Assembly (NCBI RefSeq): GCF_900104795.1
Contig: NZ_FNTG01000002.1
Span: forward strand, 2,976,001 to 3,040,000
Direction: 5' to 3'
Source: Burkholderia sp. WP9
GTDB taxonomy: Bacteria; Pseudomonadota; Gammaproteobacteria; Burkholderiales; Burkholderiaceae
Length of the DNA stretch: 64,000 bases
A model generated the notes under the pieces. It was not told the DNA's origin, did not search any database, and was given only the letters and a program-made list of their open reading frames with translations. A program made the position numbers and the translations under genes. The stretch's first letter is position 1; every line of letters starts with the position of its first letter. Shown piece after piece: positions 52,533 to 60,154 of this stretch.

Positions 52533-53681
52533 TCAGCGGCGAATCGGAAAGCGCCGCGCATAACCCGTGGGAGAGGTGCCGCTGCTCCACGTTTCGCCGT
52601 CGATCAATACTTGTGAAGCGCTTTCTTCCGGCACCGCGACGTTTACGCCCGCTGCCGCTTCGCGATACAACTGAGTCTGGTTGATTCGCGCGGCGATGTC
52701 CGCATAATCCGCGCGCGCGTCGATCATGCCCCAGCGCTCGAACTGCGTGAGAAACCACGCGCCTTCGAACGCTCGCGGATAATTCACCGCGCCGTTGTCG
52801 AAGAAGCGCACGGGCAGGCCGCCCGGCGCGGAAGCCGCGATCTCGTTGCTGAGGCGCGCCGCGATCAACGAGGCATCAATGCCAACGTACTCGGGCCGCG
52901 CAAGCCAGCGCGCGATGTCCTCGCGATGTCCCGCGCCGTCGAGCCAGCGGCACGCTTCGAGCATGGTCTGCACGAGCGCGCGCGCGGCATGCGGATTCGC
53001 GCTGACAAAATCGCGCCGGCACGCCAGCACTTTCTCGGGATGATCGGGCCACACGTCGCTCGTATAAGCGATCGTTCTGCCGACGCCCTGCGCTTCGGCC
53101 TGCATATTCCAGGGTTCACCAACGCACAGTCCGTCGAGCTTGTCTTCGGCGAGCGCCGCGACCATTTGCGGCGGAGGAATCACCACGCTCTCGATATCGC
53201 GCAACGGATCCACGCCTTGCGACGCGAGCCAGTAGTACAGCCACATCGCGTGCGTGCCGGTGGGGAAGGTTTGCGCGAAGACCGGCTTGCGGCCGAGCGT
53301 GGCGAGTGCCTTGGGCAGCGTGCCGTGTTCGGCGAGCGCATCGGCGAGACGGCTCGACAGTGTGATCGCCTGGCCGTTGCGGTTTAGCACCATCAGCACG
53401 GCCATGTCCGTTTGCGGTCCGCCGAGACCCAGTTGCACGCCGTACACGAGTCCGTAGAGCGCATGGGCCGCATCCAGATCGCCCGACAGTAGTTTGTCAC
53501 GCACGGCGGCCCACGACGGCTGACGCGACAACTCCAGCGTCAGGCCGTGCGCGTGGCCGAATTCGAGCAGCTTGGCGGCGACGAGCGGCGCGGCGTCCGA
53601 GAGCGCCACGAAGCCGAGCCGCAGATGAGTCTTCTCGAGCGGCCCGGATGGGTTGGTTGCAGTGGTAATGGGAGAGTTCAT
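52533..53681 (-). CDS. nasS: NasS-like cytosolic nitrate/nitrite sensor (NrtA/CmpA family)
   Basis: A 382-residue protein of the nitrate-binding NrtA/CmpA family (LRLGFVALSDAAPLVAAKLLEFG, GDLDAAHALYGLVYGVQLG, GLCVGEPWNMQAEAQG). There is no signal peptide or lipobox, which distinguishes cytosolic sensors such as NasS from transport binding proteins. It lies 10 bases after an ANTAR-protein gene, and the NasS-NasT pair is well known: NasS holds NasT until nitrate or nitrite binds. The nitrate reductase genes are not in the window. Confidence 0.85.
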   Translation of the reverse strand: MNSPITTATNPSGPLEKTHLRLGFVALSDAAPLVAAKLLEFGHAHGLTLELSRQPSWAAVRDKLLSGDLDAAHALYGLVYGVQLGLGGPQTDMAVLMVLNRNGQAITLSSRLADALAEHGTLPKALATLGRKPVFAQTFPTGTHAMWLYYWLASQGVDPLRDIESVVIPPPQMVAALAEDKLDGLCVGEPWNMQAEAQGVGRTIAYTSDVWPDHPEKVLACRRDFVSANPHAARALVQTMLEACRWLDGAGHREDIARWLARPEYVGIDASLIAARLSNEIAASAPGGLPVRFFDNGAVNYPRAFEGAWFLTQFERWGMIDARADYADIAARINQTQLYREAAAGVNVAVPEESASQVLIDGETWSSGTSPTGYARRFPIRR

Positions 53682-53691
53682 GGACGGCGCT

Positions 53692-54267
53692 TCATTTGGG
53701 CGAGTCGGCCGACGCGATGATGGCGCGCGCGACTTCGGCGAGTTTGACGCCCTGGTTCATCGCGCGCTTGCGCAGGTTGGCGTAGGCGGCGTGTTCGGTG
53801 ATCTTCTGTTGATCCATCAGGAGCCGTTTGGCGCGATCGATCAGCTTGCGCTCGGCAAGTTCGCTTTCGACTTGCGCGAGGCGCTCGCGCAATTGCGATT
53901 CCTGCGCAAAACGCGCGAGCGCGACTTCGAGGATGGGCGCGAGACGCTCGGTCGCAAGACCTTCGACGAGATAGGCCGTGACGCCCGCGCCGACGGCGTC
54001 GCGGATCAATTGCTGGTTGGCGTCGTGGCTGAACATCAGCACCGGGCGCGGCGCGGTGGCGTTCATGACCGCAAGCTGTTCGAGCGTGTCGCGCGACGGC
54101 GATTCCGTATCGATGATGATGACATCGGGCCGCTCGCTCTGCACCACGCGATGCAGTGCTTGCGGCGTGGCGGTGCCCGCCAGCATCTCGTAGCCGAGTC
54201 GGGCAAGGGCGTCGCGAAGGTCGCCGATGGGCTTATCGGTGTCGGTTACGAGGAGAACGCGCAGCAT
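53692..54267 (-). CDS. nasT: NasT-like ANTAR-domain antiterminator
   Basis: A 191-residue protein with a pseudo-receiver domain (MLRVLLVTDTDKPIGDL, IIIDTESPS) and a C-terminal ANTAR domain (about 130-185, LIDRAKRLLMDQQKITEHAAYANLRKRAMNQGVKLAEVA). ANTAR proteins bind paired hexaloop hairpins in leader RNA and prevent termination. The pairing with the NasS-like protein indicates nitrate-responsive control of assimilation genes elsewhere. ATG 54267. Confidence 0.9.
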   Translation of the reverse strand: MLRVLLVTDTDKPIGDLRDALARLGYEMLAGTATPQALHRVVQSERPDVIIIDTESPSRDTLEQLAVMNATAPRPVLMFSHDANQQLIRDAVGAGVTAYLVEGLATERLAPILEVALARFAQESQLRERLAQVESELAERKLIDRAKRLLMDQQKITEHAAYANLRKRAMNQGVKLAEVARAIIASADSPK

Positions 54268-54442
54268 GGAGTGGGGATTTATCGACGGCTGACCAGGAAT
54301 AAAGCAATGGCTATGCCAGTCGATGCGCCCAAGTGTGAAACTCGTGCAGTCACGCACTTGGCGATTGCGTGGGCGCCCGTCGCTGCACCTGCACGGGGCA
54401 CGTCACGCCGATGCACCGAAGCGGCGCATGCCGCTCAGTTCA

Positions 54443-55681
54443 TCAGCGCCATTGGCCGTTACTGCGGGGCGCAAACACCAAACTCAGCGCCATCATGGCG
54501 ACGACGCAGCAGGCGAGCATGATCCACGCGGCGCCGAAGCTTCCGCTCCAGCCTCGCACGAGACCGGCCACAACCGGCGCGACGGCGGCCACGATGAAGC
54601 CCACGCCCTGGGTGAATGCGACGAGCTGGCCGGCCACGCGATGGTCGGCTGAATGATCCATGGCGGTGACGAGCGTCAGCGAAAAGACCCCGCCCAGGCC
54701 CGCGCCTGCTACGCCGGCCCACAGCAAGGGCGCGGCATCGGGACAGACAATCAAGCCAAGCAGTCCGAACAGTTGCGCCGCGAGACCGAGCATCAGCCAT
54801 GGCCGGCGATCCCGGAACGACGCCGCGGCAAGCGGCAACAGCAGTGCCGCGCTCGCCTGAAACACCGTCATGCCGGCCAGCAGCGATCCGCTCGCCGCCA
54901 CGCTCACGCCGCGCTGCTGATAAAACGCCGGCAACCACGCGACGAGACTCGTATAGCCGCCGTTGACAATCCCGAAGTAGAGCCCGAGGGTCCACGCGCG
55001 CCGCGTACGCCAAAGTGAAAGTGTGTCGGCTTGTGCCGAAGCAGCCGCTGCGGCGCCGCTGCCGGAAGACCGGCGGTTCAATGCCCACCAGCAGGCGAGC
55101 GCCGCACAGGCAGGAATCGCCCATGCCGCGAGCCCTGCCTGCCATGACTGCATCGCGTGGCTCACCCAAGGGCTCAAACTCGCGCCCAACCCGCCGCCGC
55201 CCATGATGGACGCTGAGAACACGCCCATTGCGAGCGGCACGCGCGCATGAAAGCGCTGCTTCATCACGGCGGGCAGCAGCGCCTGAATTGCGGCGACGCC
55301 GGCACCTGCCAGCAACGCGGTGGCGAGCAGCGCCGCGCCGCTCGACGCCGTCCACCGCGCCGCGCAAGCCAGCGCGATGGCCAGCAAGCCGAGCGCGACA
55401 CCGCGTGTTTCGCCGAGCGTGCGGGTCAGCGCGCCCGCCCCGAATGCGCCGATCCCCATTGCGACGACCGGCAGGCTGGTCAGCAGCGACGCACCGTAGA
55501 AGCTGAGGCCGGTTGCGTCGCGGATGGTCGTCATCAAAGGGCTGATCGAGGTCAGCAAGGGCCGCAGATTGATGCCGATCGCGACGATCGCACCCAGCCA
55601 CACGATGTCCCGCCACGTCAGCGCCACAGTGGCGTGGTGAGCGGAAGTGCGGGTCGAACTGGCCTGGGGGTGCGAATTCAC
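54443..55681 (-). CDS. MFS transporter, CynX/NimT family
   Basis: A 412-residue protein with about 12 hydrophobic segments, related to CynX (cyanate) and NimT (nitroimidazole) transporters (GINLRPLLTSISPLM, then ASLLTSLPVVAMGIGAFGAG). Start GTG 55681 has GAGGA five bases upstream; the longer frame reaches 55930 but would cross the regulator's operators. It is divergent from the GntR regulator, which probably represses it. The substrate is unknown. Confidence 0.85.
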   Translation of the reverse strand: MNSHPQASSTRTSAHHATVALTWRDIVWLGAIVAIGINLRPLLTSISPLMTTIRDATGLSFYGASLLTSLPVVAMGIGAFGAGALTRTLGETRGVALGLLAIALACAARWTASSGAALLATALLAGAGVAAIQALLPAVMKQRFHARVPLAMGVFSASIMGGGGLGASLSPWVSHAMQSWQAGLAAWAIPACAALACWWALNRRSSGSGAAAAASAQADTLSLWRTRRAWTLGLYFGIVNGGYTSLVAWLPAFYQQRGVSVAASGSLLAGMTVFQASAALLLPLAAASFRDRRPWLMLGLAAQLFGLLGLIVCPDAAPLLWAGVAGAGLGGVFSLTLVTAMDHSADHRVAGQLVAFTQGVGFIVAAVAPVVAGLVRGWSGSFGAAWIMLACCVVAMMALSLVFAPRSNGQWR

Positions 55682-55809
55682 AATGGTCCTCGTGGGGAGA
55701 GAGAGGGGGCGGCGCGCCGTCTGCTGGCGCGGTGGCGAAGCGGCGAGGTGGGCGTCGTTGGCGAAACCGGTGAGCAGCAGCAGTGTGAAAACCCATGCGC
55801 GGCTTATTT

Positions 55810-55842
55810 TGGTCAACCATAGTAACAAAAAATGGTTAACCA
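55810..55842. promoter_or_regulatory. double operator TGGTYAACCA for the GntR regulator
   Basis: TGGTCAACCA (55810-55819) and TGGTTAACCA (55833-55842) are near-perfect palindromes with starts 23 bases apart, i.e. about two helical turns. The second sits inside a 20-bp perfect palindrome (55828-55847). They lie in the divergent gap between the CynX-like gene and the GntR gene, so binding would control both. Confidence 0.75.
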
Positions 55843-55947
55843 TTTTTATGATGTCCGGTATAGCTCGCAGCATAAGCGGATGGCGCCGGCTGCCCGCCGC
55901 CGCTAGAATGCCTGGGCGTTTCCGCTCCATTTCCGGTCACTGAAGCC

Positions 55948-56691
55948 ATGCCACCACGTCCCCGGCGCTCGTCGTCTGCTGATACAGACGCGTCCGTTCA
56001 ACCCGCACGCGACGACGATTCGTCCAGCGTCGAAGAGCGTATTTATGCGTCGATTACCGCGGCGTTGCTGCAGGGACGCCTGCGACCGGGCGCGCAACTG
56101 GTCGAGCGGGATCTGGCCGCCGCCTTCGGCTGCACGCGCGGCGCGCTGCGCAAGGTGCTCGCACGGCTAGGCTTCGAAGGCAAGCTCGTGCTGGAGGCGA
56201 ATCGTGGTGCGTTTGTGCCGTCGCCGTCCGAGGAGGACATTCGCCAGGTGTATCGCGCGCGGCAGATCGTCGAGGCGGGCATCGTCGCCGCGTTGTGCGG
56301 GGCATTGAGCGCGCAGCACAAGCGGAGCTTGCGCGCGCACGTTCGCAGCGAAGAGAAGGCGCTACGCGCCGGGGCGCTCGAAGACTCCGTGCGTCTTGCC
56401 GGCCAGTTTCACGTGCTGCTGACGGAGTTGGCGGGCGGCACCGAGCTGCTCGGACTGGTCGGGCAACTGGTCGCCAAAACCGAGCTGTATAAAGCGCTGT
56501 TCGACCCGTCGAAGGGTTCCACCTGCTCCGCGGACGAACACACGCAAATCATCGACGCGCTCGAATCGGGCGACCTCGCCGCGGCATTGGCGGCAATGCG
56601 GGAGCATCTGGCTGAACTGGAGGAGCGGGTGGTCGAACAGGTGCGCAAAAGCGCCGCCGGAGAGGATCTCGGGACGGTGTTCGGCCTTTGA
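55948..56691 (+). CDS. GntR-family transcriptional regulator, FCD subfamily
   Basis: A 247-residue regulator. A hydrophilic N-terminus (30 residues) precedes the winged helix (VERDLAAAFGCTRGALRKVLARLGFEGKLV) and an FCD ligand-binding domain (about 105-230). Two TGGTYAACCA palindromes upstream are the likely autoregulatory and divergent-gene operators. ATG 55948 starts MPPRPRRSSS; a start a little later is possible. The effector is unknown. Confidence 0.9.
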   Translation: MPPRPRRSSSADTDASVQPARDDDSSSVEERIYASITAALLQGRLRPGAQLVERDLAAAFGCTRGALRKVLARLGFEGKLVLEANRGAFVPSPSEEDIRQVYRARQIVEAGIVAALCGALSAQHKRSLRAHVRSEEKALRAGALEDSVRLAGQFHVLLTELAGGTELLGLVGQLVAKTELYKALFDPSKGSTCSADEHTQIIDALESGDLAAALAAMREHLAELEERVVEQVRKSAAGEDLGTVFGL

Positions 56692-56915
56692 GCGCGTGTG
56701 GAGGGAAGCGGGGAAGGCGGTGAAACGCCCGCCGGCAGCAGAAAGCGCCAGGCGATGAGGGAATTTCGGGTTGCAACAAGGCGACGCCGCAGCGCGCCGC
56801 TCAGGCTCGAATCAACGAGTCAAGCCGGAGAAGGCGCGCGAATGGCTTCGCGTACAACTCAATCGCAATGGATCACGCCGGGACCGCGCAAAGCGCGCTC
56901 AGCGTGCCGCCGGCC

Positions 56916-57188
56916 TTAACGGCGACGGAATTGCGTGTTGCGAGCACCGCCGCCACCGGTGGCGCGCTCGTCTTTATGACGGAAATTGATCCGGCCTTTG
57001 GTCAGATCGTAGACGGACAGCTCCAGCGTCACGCGGTCGCCCGCGAGAATACGGATGTGGTTCTTGCGCATGCGTCCGGACGCGTAAGCGCCAACCACGA
57101 CGCCGTTGTCGAGCGTCACGCGGTAACGACTGTCCGGAAGTACTTCGTCGACGATACCGTCAAGTTCAAGCAGTTCTTCTTTCGCCAT
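56916..57188 (-). CDS. infA: translation initiation factor IF-1, second-copy type
   Basis: A 90-residue S1-like protein with the IF-1 pattern [52 protein letters not shown] and DLTKGRI. It binds the 30S A site during initiation. The C-terminal extension ([17 protein letters not shown]) is longer than the usual 72 residues, as in the second infA found in Burkholderia and relatives. It stands alone, outside ribosomal-protein clusters. ATG 57188 gives the standard N-terminus. Confidence 0.95.
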   Translation of the reverse strand: MAKEELLELDGIVDEVLPDSRYRVTLDNGVVVGAYASGRMRKNHIRILAGDRVTLELSVYDLTKGRINFRHKDERATGGGGARNTQFRRR

Positions 57189-57319
57189 GCATAACTCCTG
57201 GTCGATGGGATAAGGGGTGTTGGTCGCCCACGCCGGGCAGCACAACATCAGATTGGGGCGATAGCGGGTTTTTCGAGCCCGCTGTCCTGCGGCATCAGCC
57301 TATATGCTGATAGTACCGC

Positions 57320-57601
57320 TCAAAGATCGGCGACGGACTGGCCGTCTACACGGCCGTCGATCAGTTGCTCGGCGTGGGCCATGCACGCAATGCGTGCCTT
57401 GCCCGTGCCGTCGAACGGAAACAGGTACTGCAGACGGAACACACGGCCGTCGGCGGCCGCACTGGCGCCCACGCGGCAGATGCGCACCGACGCGTCGTAA
57501 CCGGCGTCCGGATTGCGGCTCGTCTGACCGTCCGCCGGGCGGCGCGGATAGACGAGCGGGTGAATTTCGTAACCCTTGTACGTCTTGACTGCTGAATTCA
57601 T
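57320..57601 (-). CDS. small conserved YKGY-motif protein
   Basis: A 93-residue soluble protein beginning MNSAVKTYKGYEIHPLVYP. It shares the YKGYE-x-x-P start with the 71-residue protein at 20949-21164. The remainder is a mixed alpha/beta sequence (GYDASVRICRVGASAA, then FRLQYLFPFDG). It precedes infA on the same strand with 131 bases between. Function is unknown. Confidence 0.65.
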   Translation of the reverse strand: MNSAVKTYKGYEIHPLVYPRRPADGQTSRNPDAGYDASVRICRVGASAAADGRVFRLQYLFPFDGTGKARIACMAHAEQLIDGRVDGQSVADL

Positions 57602-58199
57602 GAAGCTTGTGTCCTGTATTACGTGGCCGGCGTGTCACGCGTGTTACGCGCGGCAAGACCGGCCGGGCAGCGCAGCACCTTGAGGCGCGCCGCCATGGAA
57701 AAAGTTTGGCACAGGCCCGATGACAAGGGCTTGAGCGCGGCCGCGCAAAATCGCGGATTCGATGGAGAAGAAACACGCTGATGTCGCGCGGACATCGGGC
57801 GCGTGAATGAACCCTCAGCTGCACAGCTCGCGACGGCGAATGCATGCGACGCATTGCCGGAGTGACGGGACCGCCAGCAGGCGGCGGTCGAACAGTCGGG
57901 GGTGGTGCGGAGATGCCGGTTTGAGCCTGCCCGGTATTGCCTGAGGTTCAACCCGCGATGATGCTGCGATTTTGCCAGGAAACGCCGGAACTACGAATGC
58001 GGAATACAGCTATTGCAATATGATGCACTAAATAGGGCTAATTGGATAGCAAAAAGTTCCACGCAGGGGTGAACCGCCCAGCCGGCGGGGCCTCGCGCGC
58101 GACGCGGCGCTCGCGCACGGCGTGCCTCGCCATGAGCGGCACGCCGGGTGAAGGGTTGCGCCGTCGTGGCGCGCGCTGAACGATCAACAGGGTCTTGCT
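57602..58199. other. intergenic region, partly AT-rich
   Basis: About 600 bases. A locally AT-rich stretch lies at 57990-58060, and a hairpin (CGGCGTGCC 58118-58126 with GGCACGCCG 58138-58146) follows the end of the minus-strand gene at 58200, which it may terminate. No credible gene was seen. Confidence 0.5.
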
Positions 58200-58475
58200 T
58201 CAGCGGGATGTTTCGGCGACGCGCTTCTGCAGCTCGCGCGTTGCCGCGAGCGGAATGCGCGCGTCATCCCAGCCGGCCAGCCATTCGACTTCCTTCGACG
58301 TGAAAATCTGCCCGTGATTGCGCAGCGTGTATTGCAGCGAATCGATGATGTGATTGCGGATGATCTCCGGCGTGCCTTCGTCATCGAGCACGGCGCGAAA
58401 CGCTTCGAGCGTGGCCATCTGTTGCTCCGTGAAATAGATACGCCTTTTATCGCACGAAAAAAAATCGCTCGCCAA
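58200..58475 (-). CDS. small conserved hypothetical protein
   Basis: A 91-residue soluble protein (about MASDFFSCDKRRIYFTEQQMATLEAF at the N-terminus, DDEGTPEIIRNHIIDSLQYTL in the middle). It is mostly helical. Two starts are possible: TTG 58475, without a clear ribosome-binding site, and ATG 58418, with GGAG six bases upstream. The longer form is listed because the extra residues read as coding. A run of eight Ts near the TTG start could shift the frame. Function is unknown. Confidence 0.6.
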   Translation of the reverse strand: MASDFFSCDKRRIYFTEQQMATLEAFRAVLDDEGTPEIIRNHIIDSLQYTLRNHGQIFTSKEVEWLAGWDDARIPLAATRELQKRVAETSR

Positions 58476-58628
58476 GCGGACAAAATTCGCCGTGCGCGAA
58501 AGGGCGGCTTCGAGAGGCCGGCGCCCGCGCCCGTTTTTTGAGGGCGTGATCGCCGCCGCGGTCGCCGCGGCGCGGCGGGGTGGCTACAATGGCGAGTTGC
58601 CGCATCCCTTGAACACCGCGATTCCCCA

Positions 58629-59273
58629 ATGCGCAACCCAAACGTGTCTCCTGTGAAAGACCTGCTGCTCGAGCGCTACGCTCCCATTGCCGACGGCATC
58701 GCGGCGCTGTTCTACCCGTGCGCCGAAGTGGTGATTCACGACCTGCGCGACCAGACCATCGCGTACCTCGTGAACAACCTGTCGAAGCTCGAGGTGGGCG
58801 GGCCGTCGGTGCTGGACGAAGTCCATTACGCGGCGCGCGGCCAGACGATCGGGCCGTATGAAAAGCTCAACTGGGACGGCCGGCGCATGCGTTGCGTGAG
58901 CAACATTCTGTTCGACGACGACGGCAAACCGGCCGGCATGCTGTGCATCAACTTCAATATCGCGGTGTTCGAAGATGTGCGTTCCACACTCGATCTGTTC
59001 ATCAAGGGCGGCAACCTGAGCGACGCGCCCGCGGAAGAACTGTTCCGCGACGACTGGCAGGACCGCATCAACACGTACCTGCATACGTGGCTGCGCGAAC
59101 GGCAGATCGGCATCAATGCGCTCACGCGCGAACACAAGCGGGAAATCGTCGAGGCGCTGCACGCACAAGGCGCGTTTCGCGGCCGCAGTTCCGCGAACTA
59201 CGTGGCCGCCGTGCTGACGATGGGGCGCGCCACCGTCTACAAGATTCTGAAGCAGATGAAAGAGGGCGGCTGA
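58629..59273 (+). CDS. YheO-like PAS-domain transcriptional regulator
   Basis: A 214-residue protein. The N-terminal YheO-type PAS-like domain (about 10-125, PIADGIAALFYPCAEVVIHDLRDQTIAYLVNN, FDDDGKPAGMLCINFNIAVF) precedes a C-terminal helix-turn-helix (about 160-210, REIVEALHAQGAFRGRSSANYVAAVLTMGRATVYKIL). It probably senses a small metabolite and binds DNA. Targets are not evident; two small plus-strand genes follow. ATG 58629. Confidence 0.83.
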   Translation: MRNPNVSPVKDLLLERYAPIADGIAALFYPCAEVVIHDLRDQTIAYLVNNLSKLEVGGPSVLDEVHYAARGQTIGPYEKLNWDGRRMRCVSNILFDDDGKPAGMLCINFNIAVFEDVRSTLDLFIKGGNLSDAPAEELFRDDWQDRINTYLHTWLRERQIGINALTREHKREIVEALHAQGAFRGRSSANYVAAVLTMGRATVYKILKQMKEGG

Positions 59274-59330
59274 CGGTTCGACCGTTGCCGTGCGAAAGCG
59301 CTGCGTTTTTTCAATTCAGGGAGGATGCGA

Positions 59331-59531
59331 ATGGTGCGTTACCGGCACTACAAAGGCGGGATTTACGAACTGGTTTGCGAGGCCACGCTCGAGTCGGATC
59401 CGACCGTCACGATGATCGTGTACAAAGCCGCCAATGGTACGATCTGGACGCGTCCGGCTTCGGTATTTTTCGAACTGATCGACGTGGACGGCGCCAAAGT
59501 GGCGCGCTTCGCGCCGATTGATCAGGCATAA
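59331..59531 (+). CDS. DUF1653-family small protein
   Basis: A 66-residue protein of the DUF1653 family: MVRYRHYKGGIYELVCEATLE, MIVYKAANGTIWTRPASVFFELI. ATG 59331 is preferred over ATG 59325 because GGGAGG lies at 59319-59324. A compact beta fold is likely; the role is undefined. The YqaE-like gene follows after 18 bases. Confidence 0.82.
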   Translation: MVRYRHYKGGIYELVCEATLESDPTVTMIVYKAANGTIWTRPASVFFELIDVDGAKVARFAPIDQA

Positions 59532-59549
59532 CCAACAACAGGAATCTGA

Positions 59550-59744
59550 ATGCGTCTACTGCTTGCCATCATTCTGCCGTGGTTTCAGTTTTTCACGATC
59601 GGCCGTCCGTTCGCGGGCATTATCTGCCTGATCCTGCAGATCACGCTGATCGGCTGGATTCCGGCCGCGATCTGGTCGGTGTATGCGCTGAGCCAGTACA
59701 ACACCGATAAGAAAATTGCCCGGGCGATGGGCAGCGGGCGTTAA
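59550..59744 (+). CDS. YqaE/Pmp3-family small membrane protein
   Basis: A 64-residue protein with two hydrophobic segments (LLLAIILPWFQFFTIG and IICLILQITLIGWIPAAIWSVYAL) and the family's characteristic IPAAIWSVY-like end. Such proteins are linked with stress and membrane potential. It follows the DUF1653 gene, probably in one transcript. Confidence 0.82.
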   Translation: MRLLLAIILPWFQFFTIGRPFAGIICLILQITLIGWIPAAIWSVYALSQYNTDKKIARAMGSGR

Positions 59745-59796
59745 GGCTTGCGAGGAGCGGCGTGAGTGTGCTTCCGAGCCATGAAGCCGCCGCACT

Positions 59797-60108
59797 TCAG
59801 CTGGATGGCCTCGATGCGACTGCGTCTGGTGCTTCGATTACCACATCGGATTCGGCTATTGCCACGCACGGCAGAATGTAGCCTTCCTGCTTTTCTTCCC
59901 GGCTGAGACCCGGCCACTCGATCGTGTAGCGCACACGTCCCGCAGTCATCCTGCAGATACACGTACGGCACGTCCCATTCCTGCACGAGCGCGGCAAACG
60001 CAGATTTGCAAAGCTTGCGGCTTCGAGAATTGTGAGCGAATCGGGCGCTTCAAAGCTTTGACCAATTGGCTCGACGCGAACCAGAGGCGGGCGGATAGAG
60101 TCGGACAT
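59797..60108 (-). CDS. 2Fe-2S ferredoxin-like protein
   Basis: A 103-residue plant-type ferredoxin. The cluster ligands are C-x4-C-x2-C in SCRNGTCRTC, with the fourth Cys in LPCVAI about 30 residues later. It transfers electrons in the cytosol. ATG 60108 (MSDSIRPPLV) is used; the longer frame upstream is Arg-rich. It starts 47 bases after the end of the sigma-54 activator gene on the same strand, so the two could be co-transcribed. The partner oxygenase or reductase is not nearby. Confidence 0.85.
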   Translation of the reverse strand: MSDSIRPPLVRVEPIGQSFEAPDSLTILEAASFANLRLPRSCRNGTCRTCICRMTAGRVRYTIEWPGLSREEKQEGYILPCVAIAESDVVIEAPDAVASRPSS

Positions 60109-60154
60109 CGTGTGAGTCTGTGACGGATTGCGCCACACTTTACACGTTGCCGTC

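Noticed and set aside
57619..57951. 110-codon minus-strand frame between the YKGY protein and the small conserved gene at 58200
   Set aside because: Composition is Arg/Ser/Cys-rich, there is no ribosome-binding site, and it resembles chance openness.
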